Origin: Atherix ibis
Taxonomy: Eukaryota; Arthropoda; Insecta; Diptera; Athericidae
Length of the DNA stretch: 64,000 nt
Direction of reading: 5' to 3'
NCBI GenBank assembly: GCA_958298945.1
Contig: OY282605.1
Location: 24,282,811-24,346,810, forward strand
Shown: in pieces, positions 34,601-42,524 of the stretch
Layout of the letters: each line of letters starts with the position of its first letter
Numbering within the stretch: position 1 is the stretch's first letter
Notes under the pieces: model-generated
What the model was told of the DNA's origin: nothing
Databases searched by the model: none
The model's input: only the letters and a program-made list of their open reading frames with translations
Position numbers and translations under genes: made by a program

Positions 34601-35507
34601 TTTCCTCAGAAAACTATTCTTATAAAATATTTTTTTCTAAATTGAAAATGTTCTTAAGTATTTTGTGAAAGAAAGCTTTCCATTTTTAAAGGATTTTTTT
34701 TTTTGATGGATTATTCTGATCATAGTAAAATGTAGTCTTTTCAAATTGTCTTTTAAATAAAAATTATATTAAATCAAAATTATTATTTTCAAAAATTTAT
34801 CTTTTTTATTAAAAGCATTTCATTTAAAACACAAAAATCTAAATAATCACGCAATAGAAATTATTTAAAAAAAAAAAGTTTATTATTGAAAATTATTCAT
34901 TTTTCTTTTAATACTCGTAACTGAACAGATAAGATTAATATTGAAAATTATAATTAAAAAAAAAATATTTTATTTATTTAATATTATTTTGGTATTTTTA
35001 GTGATTATCGGCAATTGGTTATTGTACCTTGAATAGAGTAATATTGTTTTTTTGAATTCTTCGCGTATCCAATTAAAGCTTGGTGTCCATATATTTTCCA
35101 TAGCTCTATTTGAAAAATTTACTTTATAGACAAATGCAATATGTAAAATGAGCCTTTTTTTTTAAAAAAAAAATCTTAACACATTGAAATGATATAAAAA
35201 AAAAGAATTTAAATATAATTTTCCATGCACTATAAAGTTAATTTTTTTTTAAATAAATAGGAACATAAATGGTAGGAAAATTGAAATAATGTGACTATGG
35301 AACGAATAAAGTCATATCCAGGCACTCACTTTGAAATCGTTCAACGCTGAAACCTACTGTAGGAACGGTAATGGAACACCTTTCGTCAGGATTCTTAAAA
35401 TGATTAATAATGGTTGATTTTCCACTGTTGTTTAACCCAACAACAAGAATGTTCACTTGTTCCTTTTTCAATTTGAAAATTCCAGCCAATTTTTCAAATA
35501 AACCCAT
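16650..35507 (-). CDS. Arl6: ARL6 (BBS3) small GTPase, 4 exons over 18.9 kb
   Basis: Exons (minus strand): 35507-35330, 20850-20722, 17084-16956 and 16828-16650. Junctions are GT-AG and phases agree, giving 204 aa versus 186 in human ARL6. ARL6 is a membrane-binding Arf-like GTPase that recruits the BBSome for ciliary trafficking. Visible motifs are Gly2 (MGLF, N-terminal acylation/amphipathic helix), P-loop GLNNSGKS at 24-31, Thr50 in [15 protein letters not shown] at 69-77, NKMD at 130-133 and [11 protein letters not shown] near 157-167. The C-terminus carries about 18 extra residues rich in Arg/Lys/Ser. Position 73, the switch-II Gln of human ARL6, is Ala (codon GCA). Intron 1 (20851-35329) and intron 2 (17085-20721) are full of transposons, intron 3 is 127 bp. 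Coding frames are intact. Confidence 0.95.
17950..18560 (+). pseudogene. Degenerate Gln-rich coding fragment in Arl6 intron 2
   Basis: The plus strand reads as a broken Gln-rich protein: [20 protein letters not shown], then [20 protein letters not shown], and after a frameshift [20 protein letters not shown]. Stops interrupt all frames. Composition resembles low-complexity activation regions of transcriptional cofactors, but I do not recognise the parent gene. It grades into the CAACAAG array that follows. It may be a processed or duplicated fragment inside the intron. Confidence 0.45.
18540..19215. repeat. CAACAAG / AACAAGC minisatellite array
   Basis: About 0.65 kb of imperfect tandem AACAAGC (7-bp) units with interspersed AATAAGC and AAAAAGC variants. 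The long open frames on both strands here (for example a 316-codon minus-strand frame rich in Leu/Cys/Val) are by-products of a stop-poor 7-bp repeat, not genes. It ends at the 3' side of a DD41D mariner. Confidence 0.9.
19230..20437 (-). mobile_element. DD41D (rosa-type) mariner remnant, split by a non-LTR fragment
   Basis: The 5' terminus, TAGGTTGTCCCAAAATGC on the minus strand, lies at about 20420-20437. N-terminal pieces follow ([24 protein letters not shown] near 20060-20130). After the insertion at 19495-20050 the D1 region continues as [11 protein letters not shown] and [11 protein letters not shown] (around 19400-19490). The D2/D3 part and 3' end are absent; the element stops at the minisatellite. 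It is a pseudogene. Confidence 0.82.
19495..20050 (+). mobile_element. RNase H and 3' end of an I/LOA-like non-LTR retrotransposon
   Basis: The frame from 19495 begins with [17 protein letters not shown], the HxGIxGNExAD signature of retrotransposon RNase H. It continues with [19 protein letters not shown], the usual start of the C-terminal zinc-knuckle region, then runs into stops. The 3' UTR ends CATGTCTAAGGGACCTTAC. Related 3' ends are at 5866-5950, 50720-51215 and 52640-52995. The copy is 5'-truncated inside a DD41D mariner. Confidence 0.8.
20851..23120. other. Arl6 intron 1, proximal part
   Basis: Very AT-rich intronic DNA. Except for the mariner C-terminus at 22120-22300 nothing is recognised. 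The 91-codon frame at 21007-21282 has no domain and sits in the intron. Confidence 0.5.
22120..22300 (+). mobile_element. C-terminal scrap of a mariner transposase
   Basis: The plus strand reads [18 protein letters not shown], then [19 protein letters not shown] and a short tail to a stop near 22300. This matches the W(K/R)xRxHxCIxxxGxYFEGDN ending of mariner transposases. Nothing else of the element is seen nearby. Confidence 0.65.
23130..25800 (-). repeat. Dispersed ~1.4-kb repeat, copy 1 (split by R1-like insert)
   Basis: The parts 23130-23544 and 25517-25800, read on the minus strand and joined across the insertion, match copies at 48590-49960 and 62440-63960. Shared words are GTATGCAAGCA, GCTACCACTTT, AATGGCGT and GCACTTTCCGATAAGTG. 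One frame ([19 protein letters not shown]) is conserved, but no protein family is recognised. Confidence 0.75.
23545..25516 (+). mobile_element. R1-like non-LTR retrotransposon with long intact RT domain
   Basis: The main frame runs 23507-25204, with element sequence from 23545. Reverse-transcriptase blocks occur in order: [43 protein letters not shown] (first Asp), [22 protein letters not shown] (catalytic DD), [10 protein letters not shown] and [10 protein letters not shown]. The end frameshifts near 25100. The other frame holds [15 protein letters not shown] but then joins directly to [12 protein letters not shown], so about 150 bp with the zinc knuckle are deleted relative to 934-2043. 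No RNase H or ORF1 is present (5'-truncated). The tail is A-rich. A 16-bp target duplication lies at 23529-23544 and 25517-25532. It is antisense within Arl6 intron 1. Confidence 0.93.
26066..26468. repeat. Tandem repeat of about 69 bp, six copies
   Basis: Each unit contains GGAATTAGGGAAGTAGTCAG, an A-run, TTAATGCCGAGGCAGTA and CCTACAATGG. Neighbouring copies differ by a few bases. It is non-coding and lies within Arl6 intron 1. Confidence 0.92.
26731..26793. repeat. Perfect 28-bp hairpin with 7-base loop
   Basis: Arm 26731-26758 is exactly complementary to 26766-26793. The arm core TTCAAGGAACATTTTTTTA recurs once more as a direct repeat from about 26813. Intronic, no known element recognised. 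Confidence 0.95.
27004..27822. mobile_element. Double-5'-end mariner derivative, transposase core on plus strand
   Basis: Both ends carry inverted 5' UTR sequence of the GAGGTCTGTTCAAAAAG family (left to about 27190, right from about 27690). The core frame 27139-27696 stays open: [63 protein letters not shown] and [14 protein letters not shown]. All three acidic positions of DD34D are present, but the helix-turn-helix is missing and the termini are mutated. Confidence 0.88.
27823..29588. other. Arl6 intron 1, AT-rich part
   Basis: No gene or repeat family is recognised. The 87-codon frame at 28626-28889 (Phe/Lys/Tyr-rich, one hydrophobic stretch) has the composition of AT-rich noise and no other support. 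Confidence 0.5.
29591..30845 (+). mobile_element. Most complete full-length GAGGTCTGTTCAAAAAG mariner (DD34D)
   Basis: The 5' end TACGAGGTCTGTTCAAGAAG and the 3' end TTTTCGAACAGACCTCGTA are short inverted repeats flanked by TA-rich sequence. The frame 29822-30409 holds the HTH region ([16 protein letters not shown]), RGGRPST hinge, [12 protein letters not shown] and [16 protein letters not shown] frameshift near 30390 shifts the rest ([34 protein letters not shown], ending in an [16 protein letters not shown] tail near 30770). About 25 residues around the second Asp (HHDNAP) are deleted, so it cannot encode active transposase. Confidence 0.9.
30960..31850 (+). mobile_element. Degenerate RT/RNase H-end non-LTR fragments
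   Basis: Pieces read like the part downstream of a reverse transcriptase ([20 protein letters not shown] near 31090). Near 31740-31830 a [22 protein letters not shown] piece (with frameshifts) matches the C-terminal segment at 19740-19780. Stops are frequent and the order may be rearranged. Confidence 0.5.
31900..32405 (+). mobile_element. R1-like RT C-terminal fragment (diverged family)
   Basis: The translation contains [19 protein letters not shown], then after shifts [14 protein letters not shown] and [20 protein letters not shown] with [18 protein letters not shown]. These align with [15 protein letters not shown] and [16 protein letters not shown] of the 23.5-kb element. It is a second, more decayed R1-like lineage in Arl6 intron 1. 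Confidence 0.75.
32398..33385. repeat. Three copies of a ~240-bp unit inside an R1-like element
   Basis: Units start at about 32398, 32640 and 33148, each beginning ATGTAGCAATGCATTGCACT and containing CGACTCGTGGTCTAATGCATT and AATCACGTTAAA. Between units 2 and 3 lies about 265 bp of different sequence, including short TTCGAGGCAGATGGACTGACC repeats. The array separates the RT-end fragment (to 32405) from the zinc-knuckle fragment (from 33390). Confidence 0.9.
33390..33720 (+). mobile_element. R1-like C-terminal zinc-knuckle fragment
   Basis: The frame 33396-33713 reads [20 protein letters not shown] then [17 protein letters not shown], i.e. CxxC...H...C like R1-clade C-termini and aligned with [15 protein letters not shown] of the 23.5-kb element. 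It continues the fragment at 31900-32405 across the repeat array. Confidence 0.75.
33730..35290. other. Arl6 intron 1, distal AT-rich part
   Basis: Dense A/T sequence with no recognised gene or repeat up to the exon 1 donor at 35329. Confidence 0.5.
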
Positions 35508-36829
35508 TCTGATAATTTCTATTATTTCGACTTTTCCCGTGTTACGTAACTATTCTTATTTCCTTTATAAAATTGAATTTTCTAAAGGGTACCTTTTAGT
35601 TGTCGTTTATTTTATACACATCGATTAGATTTTATCATTTATCTACACCTTTTTTTTAAAAAAAGTTTTCTTTTTATTGATAGCCGAAAAAATCTATGAA
35701 ATTCACAAATAATTCACAACTGAAGGTAAACAAGCATTAAAAGTGGAGGAAAGTTTTTGAAAACAATTTCACTTAATCTTATTTTCCTATTACAATAACA
35801 ACAACCAAAAATTAAATAAATAAATTAAAATTTTCTAATAACTTTCAATTAACTAATTTGAGTTGATTAGATTTTGGGAATTTCTTCAAATAATATTCAA
35901 CTGCTTGCTTCACTTTTGATTATTTGCACTTTAGTCCTTGTAAAAGTTTAAGAACTCACTAATCTTAAATAGATTTTCTTTCGTTTTTATTATACTTTTC
36001 ATGGATAATATTTCCAATAATTTCCATTATGACAAAAGGTTAATCTTTTACAAGAAATAACAAACGCTGAACACGATATTTTCTTGTTATGCAAATATGG
36101 ATAATGTTAAAGTTTCGCGAATATGGTAAATTAAATCATTTTTATGCGTAACAAATTCCATAAATACAATATTGGCAAAATTAAGATTTGGTTCGACTAT
36201 CAATTGTATTTTAAGGATTACAGAACTAAACTGTCAAACAGATAGGAAAATATTCATAGCCAAAAAATGTCATAGTTTGTTGGTTGTTTTGATATTAGAA
36301 GTCGTCATGGTTACAAAAATTAACTCCTTTGAAGGGCAAGGTAAAAAGTATTCACTGCCGAAGAGTTCGGGATTTTGAGCTGATTTGTTTGATCAATTTT
36401 TTAATTCTTTTAGAAAATATTGTTAATTTTTTATGCGTTTTTTTCTAAATAATATAGACTAAATATAAAAATGTATTCATTTTTTTCTTTCCCTACCATA
36501 GAAAAAATTATTTCTATTCTTATATCCTACAAAAACTTGTTGTACAAAATGACTCATACTTATTTATTTCATGTTTCAAAAATAACAAATTTCAAGTATA
36601 TACAGAAATAGTTTTGTTTTTTAATAAACATAATTTTTACGAATCAGATTTTAAGTGTTTTTTTTCAGATTTCGTATGGTTTCAATAGTTCGTACTATTT
36701 AATGACCTAAGTCTAGAGAATCGTTAACCCAAAATTTAATAGTCATGGTGACTTTATAAAAATTTATCAGTTTTAATGTTTAATATTCTTTTAAACGTTA
36801 AAATATGTTAAGTAGAAAATGTTTGCTAA
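35508..36829. other. Upstream region of Arl6
   Basis: AT-rich intergenic DNA holding the presumed Arl6 promoter and 5' UTR. No other gene is seen; the 68-codon frame at 36172-36378 has no recognisable domain. Confidence 0.5.
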
Positions 36830-38245
36830 AAGATTTTCACTAGAAAATGTTGACTGAAAAATGTTGATTGGAAAATGTAGACTGAAAATGCTGACTGAAA
36901 AAAGTTGACTGAAAAATGTTGACTGAGAAATGTTAACTGACAATTGTTGACATTAAAATTTGACTATAAAAAATTGAGTAAAAAAATATTGACTAAAAAA
37001 CATTGATTGGACAATGTTGACTGTAAAACATTGACTGAAAAATGTTGACTGAAAAATGTTCAATGAAAAATGTTGACATTAAAATCTGACTATAAAAAAT
37101 TGATGAAAAAAATATTGACTGAAAAAGATTTATTGAAAAAGTTTGATTGAAAAATGTTGACTGAAAAATGTTGACTGAATAATGTTGACTGAAAAATGTA
37201 GACTAAAAATGTTGATATTAAAATTTGACTATAAAAAATTGATGAAAAAAATATTGACTGAAAAATGTTGAGTGAAAAATGTTGACTGAAAAATGTTCAA
37301 TAAAAAATGTTGACATTAAAATCTGACTATAAAAAATTGATGAAACAAATATTGACTAGAAAATGTTAAACGACAAATGTTGACATTAAAATTTGACTAT
37401 AAAAATTTTATTAAAAAAATATTGACTGAAAAATGTTGAGTGAAAAATGTTGACTGAAAAATGCTGATTGGAAAACGTTGTCTGAAAAATGTTGACTGAA
37501 AATGCTGACTGAAAAAAGTTGACTCAAAAATGTTGACTGAAAAATGTAGACTGAAAAATGTTGATATTAAAATTTGACTATAAAAAATTTATGAAAAAAA
37601 TATTGACTGAAAATGTTGAGCGAAAAATGTTGACTGAAAAATGTTGCTGAAAAATGTTGACTGAAAAATGTTGACTGAAAAATGTTATACAAAAAAAGTT
37701 GACATTAATATTTGACTATAAAAAATTGAGTAAAAAAATATTGACTGAAAAACATTGATTGAAAAAGTTTGACTGAAACACATTGACTGAAAAATGTTGA
37801 CTGAAAAATGTTTGACTAAAAAATTTTGACTAAAAAATGTTGAGTGAAAAATGTTGACTCAAATAAGTTGCTTGAAAAATGTAGACTGAAAAATCTAACT
37901 ATAAAAAATTGATTAAAAAATTATTGACGAAAAAACATTGATTGAAAAACATTGATTGCAAAATTTTGACTGCAAAATGTTGACTGAAAAATGTTGACTG
38001 AAAAATGTTAACCGACAATTGTTGACAATAAAATTTGACTATACAAAATTGAGTAAAAAAATATTGACCAAAAAACATTGATTGAAAAATTTTGACTGAA
38101 AAATGTTGACTCAAAAATGTTGACTAAAAAATGTTGACTAAAAAATGTTGACTAAAAAATGTTGACTGTAAAATCTTAACTAAAAAATGTTGACCGAAAA
38201 ATGATGGCTAGAAAATGTTGACTGACAAATATTAATTGAAAAATA
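36830..38245. repeat. TGTTGACTGAAAAA minisatellite bordering the attacin block
   Basis: About 1.4 kb of imperfect units near 14-15 bp (TGTTGACTGAAAAA), with a longer higher-order word (ACATTAAAATTTGACTATAAAAAATTGA) that recurs several times. An inverted short version lies at 43790-44000 on the far side of attacin copy 2, so the array belongs to the inverted-repeat arms. Confidence 0.93.
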
Positions 38246-38550
38246 TTTGTTTCTATATTAGATCACTAGACAGAAGCCATGTTTCGATACTGAAAACGAC
38301 AAAAACTTTCGAAAAAAAAATTATATTTTCCGCCAAATGTTTTTTGCATTATTTTTTGGTTACAAAGTTGTAATACTCTTAAAACGACCGATCCTAAGCT
38401 TAGAATAGATACGATTCTAACCAGATACCATGAGTCAGCATGGGTCTTTGTAGTAGACTTCGTGTAGAGTTTACACGAAGAAACTATTAATGAATAAGCA
38501 AATAAAAAAAGCATCAACAATAATGACCTTACAAATTAGGTGATCGTAAA

Positions 38551-38790
38551 GGGGAATCACACAGCTTTCAAGCATAGAGACCAAATGTCTATTTTGGCAC
38601 TACGAAAATTGGACGCAAGTGTTCAGTTTTTTTTTAATAAATTTTTATCGAAAGTGATTTTCTGGGAATAACCATTTCGTAAATTGATCGCAATTATCCT
38701 AGATAAACGAGCATATAAATGAGATGACCGATCGTATTAGGAAGCTAGTCTTATAAAAAGTTTAAAACTAGTTGGACGTGGTGCAGTTTT
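38551..38790 (+). promoter_or_regulatory. Attacin 1 promoter: kappaB-like, GATA and TATA motifs
   Basis: GGGGAATCAC at 38551-38560 and GGGAATAACC at 38664-38673 fit the loose NF-kappaB (Relish/Dif) pattern. AGATAA at 38701-38706 is GATA-like. TATAAAAAG at 38752-38760 is followed about 30 bp later by GTGCAGTTTT, a likely initiator. The arrangement is shared with attacin 2. Confidence 0.6.
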
Positions 38791-38857
38791 ATCTTGGATA
38801 GTTGCGATCAACTTTATTTTAGTAAAAGCGCGACGACGAGTTTAATTTTATCGAAAA

Positions 38858-39503
38858 ATGTCATTTTTTGGATTACTTTCCGGTCAACGTGCTTCCGTTG
38901 GAGTCGGTCATTCGATTGGAACGCCTGATCACAATATTTCTGGTGGAGTATCTGCCAGTGGATCTGTGTGTACAAGTTCCTTAAATTGTGGAAAACCTGA
39001 TCCGGTTACTTATGATGCTGGAATCAATTATAATATGTGATATATTTTTGAAAATTTCGAAAACAAAAATAAACTAATAAAATAATTGTGAAATTTCTTT
39101 TCATAGAAACGGTCATGGATTAGGTTTATCAAAGAGAGTAATTCCCGGGGTTGGATCTTCGTTAACCGAATCAGCGAATGTAAATCTTTTTAATGACAAC
39201 GTTAACAAAATCGATGCTGGTGCATTTCATACAAAAACCAACCTCGATAATGGATTTTCCTTTGATAAGTATGGTGGCAAATTGGATTATAATAACATAT
39301 CTGGACATGGTGCATCAGTTGGAGTCAGTAGCATACCGAATTATGGTTCATCACTGGATGTAGGTGTAAACAAAAATTTATGGACATCGGACAATGGTTT
39401 GTCCAATTTTGGTGTAGGCGCTTCAGTGTCCCATAATTTGGATGGATTTAATCGTGGCAATACGAATTTCGGAGCAAATCTAGGATTTAATCATAAATTC
39501 TAA
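38858..39503 (+). CDS. Att: Attacin-family antibacterial protein without signal peptide, copy 1
   Basis: Exons 38858-39036 and 39107-39503 (GT-AG intron of 70 bp) give 191 aa. The glycine-rich attacin architecture is clear: an N-terminal part with TPDHNISGGVSASGSV, then SANVNLFNDN, IDAGAFHTKTNLDNGFSFDK and two GASV-type glycine repeats ending in LGFNHKF. Attacins are induced proteins active against Gram-negative bacteria. Here the chain starts MSFFGLLSGQRASVGVG. Compared with copy 3 about 19 codons are missing between FGLL and GQ, removing most of the signal peptide, so the product may be cytoplasmic. Drosophila AttD is a known signal-less attacin. An unrecognised upstream exon is the alternative. 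Coding frame is intact. Confidence 0.9.
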
Positions 39504-40472
39504 CATTAATATTTATATTATTCACAAAATATTTATCACACAAAAATATTTATCTATGCACATACTATAAGTACTGAGAATAAAAACACACTTTCAGATT
39601 GAAAGCTACAATTTTCCAACAGCAAATTTGTGTTAATAAAAATATTATCAACAAAAATTATGTTACGCTTTTTATTTACTATTTTAGCATGAATAAATAA
39701 TTAAAACTTATGATTTTAATAAGAAGTAAAAATGAAAATTAATATATTCGTGGGCTTATAATATTATAGCTACACAATCTTTTATTGCAGATACTTTTGT
39801 AGTTTGTTTGTAGAAAACTGATATGATGCGTGTAATATTTTGTATAAAAGAATAAATATGCACATAATGTTGATGGTGAAATTTGCTCATGTAGAATTGT
39901 GTATAAATCTTCTCCTCTCAGTGGAAATCTTTCTAAATAGATTTGCCTATTTTAATATCTAGACAGAATGAAAATTTTCACTTAACTTTGCGTTTCAAAA
40001 CAAAGTAGATTTGGCACCCCAGAGGCAGTTCTATCCGCTAAGGTACAAAAACTTTCACATTTTTCCATTATTTTAAAGTCTTTTATTTTTAATATTATAA
40101 TCAAACGTAAAATGATAAATAGCATTCTGTCCTGCAATAAAATTTCACAAAGGATTTTCAATACATCTGTACAAAAAAGTTTCCTTCATAAAATAGTATG
40201 CACTCTTATCAAAGGACAATTAAAAAGATAATAGTCGGCTGCGTTAAATTTTTCAAACATATTCTCGATTGAATAATTATAATTATTAATTTATATTAGA
40301 AAAGTATAAATTTTTGAAACAGTTTGACAGTCTCTGGTTTATACTGTAAAACGTACAGAAATCTTTGTTATGGGAGGGGACGGTGTAAGACGGTACGTTT
40401 AAAAAGATAAGAAATCAGTAACAATTCGAATATTTAAGAATCACACAGTAAAGATTTACGAGACAAAGTGTC
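39504..40472. other. 3' flank of attacin 1 and spacer
   Basis: AT-rich 3' flank shared with the other attacin copies up to about 39997, then unique spacer with the promoter of the 67-aa peptide gene. AGATAAG (GATA-like) lies at 40405-40411. Confidence 0.55.
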
Positions 40473-40676
40473 ATGAAGCTGATTATTTATTTTGCATTTC
40501 TCTTTGGAATATTCACACTGGCCTCAATGCAAGGCTATTACGTTCTGAAAGGATCACCATGGACACCAGGAAGGAAGGTTAATACCACATTTTCACCCAA
40601 TAAACCTAACCGACGACGTCCAACGACTTCATGGGAATACGATCAACTCGTGGCAAAACGTTCTCAGAAGGCTTAG
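40473..40676 (+). CDS. Unrecognised 67-aa secreted peptide, copy 1
   Basis: The 67-codon frame starts with a textbook signal peptide (MKLIIYFAFLFGIFTLASMQ). The mature part is short, basic and Pro/Arg-bearing, with SPWTPGRK, SPNKPNRRRPTTSWEY and a C-terminal LVAKRSQKA containing a dibasic KR. I do not recognise the family. A second copy at 56238-56441 has five base differences: four synonymous and one changing only the last residue (Ala to Thr), which supports a real, constrained gene. Its place between attacin genes and a proline-rich peptide gene, with a GATA motif upstream, suggests an immune peptide (inference). No kappaB match as good as its neighbours' was found. Confidence 0.75.
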   Translation: MKLIIYFAFLFGIFTLASMQGYYVLKGSPWTPGRKVNTTFSPNKPNRRRPTTSWEYDQLVAKRSQKA

Positions 40677-41016
40677 TTTCTAAAGTATAATTTTGATTAG
40701 AATTATTAAATATAAAAACTAAAATTTTGTTAAAGTCTGTTGTTAATTTTCTTAATAAAATTAGTGTTATTTGAAAAAATCGGTTTTCTTCAATGACGGA
40801 TTCTTGCTGATAACTCAGTAAATGCGAGTAACAGCAGGTCATGGTGAAAGGCTAGTTCGAATTAAAATTCAGTTTTAGATTAAATTTAGTGTTTTACGAT
40901 TTATTAACTCAAATATTTATTAAAATTTTAATATTATTTCATAATTTCTGTCCTAATAGTGGTTTCTTAGTTCACATAGCCTCAATGATGTACTCTTATA
41001 ATAGATTGGTGTGTCT

Positions 41017-41163
41017 TTAGATGCGGTAGATGATCCTTGGAGTTGGTGGTGGTCGATAAGGCAAAGTTTGATAGTACACCCCACGTCCACGGTTTTGGTT
41101 CTGTCCCAACGCTGCTGACATCATTGCGATAAGGAAAAACAAAAATGCAAATTTGAAATCCAT
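41017..41163 (-). CDS. 48-aa proline/arginine-rich antimicrobial peptide precursor, copy 1
   Basis: The minus-strand frame has 48 codons: a signal peptide (MDFKFAFLFFLIAMMSAALG) and a predicted 28-residue mature chain QNQNRGRGVYYQTLPYR continuing PPPTPRIIYRI. It has five Arg, five Pro and no acidic residue. The end resembles insect proline-rich peptides of the pyrrhocoricin/drosocin/apidaecin type, which enter bacteria and bind DnaK or the ribosome. It was found by eye below normal ORF cut-offs. Against copy 2 (55751-55897) the three base differences are all synonymous here, but all change residues in the overlapping longer frame, so this is the coding frame. The promoter has two kappaB-like sites, TATA and initiator. 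The exact Drosophila counterpart is uncertain. Confidence 0.85.
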   Translation of the reverse strand: MDFKFAFLFFLIAMMSAALGQNQNRGRGVYYQTLPYRPPPTPRIIYRI

Positions 41164-41205
41164 TGTGTTCCGCTGGTTGATTGTGGCTTAGCTTCAATCG
41201 TTGTT

Positions 41206-41337
41206 GAACTGATGAATCTTGAAGTGACTACCGACCTTTTATACTAAGCTGAGCTCTGGAGATGCTGGTTCTTCCTCATATAAAATCCCCCGATTTCCAA
41301 GAATAAATAATAACACGCAATAAAAAATAAAATCCCC
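41206..41337 (-). promoter_or_regulatory. Promoter of the proline-rich peptide gene, copy 1
   Basis: On the minus strand, GGGGATTTTA occurs at 41337-41328 and again at 41290-41281 (good NF-kappaB sites), TATAAAAGG at 41243-41235 and the initiator ATCAGTTC at 41213-41206. Order and spacing are kept in copy 2. Confidence 0.8.
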
Positions 41338-41529
41338 TACAATTTGAACCATAAACGGAGTAAGCAGATTTGCTGCTTCTGAGTGCAAAAGTGTTGAATA
41401 AATAATCGTAATAGCACTCAATTAAAATGTGATCTTATTTTTTATATAAATTAAAGTTAAACTAAACGGATTTATAGTCAATTTATTTTTATAATAAAAA
41501 TGTTCAAAATTATTTAAAATAGCTTAGAA

Positions 41530-41800
41530 TTTTGCCGAAACATTTTGACAAACGTCTGCCTATATATTCCCTATAGACTTCTAAACAGCTCAACGGATCA
41601 TCATGAAAATTTGTATATAAGGGTTCTTGGGTACGGGGTGAATTTCTGCGCAGTCTATTTTGCTCTAACTGGTCGTAAAATGGTACTACAGTGCAACTAT
41701 TTAAAAAAATATGTTTTTCGTTTGTTTACGTCTTTCTATGAAAGAGTTATCTTCTCAAAAATCTACAATTTCTATTCGAGATAAATATTTTTTTGGGTTG
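41530..41800 (+). repeat. Dispersed ~270-bp repeat
   Basis: Contains TATATTCCCTATAGACTTCT and CTCAACGGATCATCATGAAAA. Related copies lie at 45340-45660 and, inverted, at 55135-55440. The conserved open frame has no known domain. The 45-kb copy lies next to a Helitron helicase fragment, so a Helitron origin is possible. Confidence 0.75.
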
Positions 41801-42524
41801 TATTTTACAGAAAATGTTTACTGAAATTTTGTACAGAAAATTTTTACCGAAACGCAAAGTTAAGTGAAAATTTTCATTCAGTCTAGATATTAAAATAGGC
41901 AAATCTATTTAGAAAGATTTCCACTGAGAGGAGAAGATTTATACGCAATTCTACATGAGCAAATTCCACCATCAACATTATGTGCATATTTATTCTTTTA
42001 TACAAAATATTACACGCATCATATCAGTTTTCTACAAACGAACTACAAAAGTATCTGCAATAAATGATTCTGAAGCTATAATTTTATGAGCCCCCGAATA
42101 TATTAATTTTCATTTTTACTCCTTATTAAAACCATAAATTTTAATTATTTATTCATGCCAAAACAGTAAATAAAAAGCGTAACATAATTTTTGTTGATAA
42201 TATTTTTATTAACACAAATTTGCTGTTTGAAAATTGTAGCTTTCAATCTGAAAGCGTGTTTTTATTCTTAGTATTACTTATAGTATGTGAATAGATAAAT
42301 ATTTTGTAAGATGTTATTTTTAAAGAACAATAATTTATCATTGTTTTAATATACTTCAGAAATCATTTGCGTCTTTCATTCTGTCAATTTTTTGTTAATT
42401 ACAGATTTTAAACTTTTTCTATAATATTTAAGCTATTCAGGCAGGCATAGTATATCTTTTATTGTGCATACACTTTTATTGTTTTGTTTGGGTTATCTTT
42501 TTTGTAATAATATAAATATTAATG

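Noticed and set aside
40982..41197. 71-codon minus-strand frame starting MKLSHNQPAEHN (and its counterpart at 55717-55908)
   Set aside because: It overlaps the 48-aa peptide gene out of frame. The three differences within the overlap change residues here but are silent in the peptide frame, and it has no signal peptide.
41545..41784. 79-codon frame conserved at 55138-55377
   Set aside because: Part of a dispersed repeat also present at 45 kb with stops; its conservation between the immune blocks is explained by their recent duplication.
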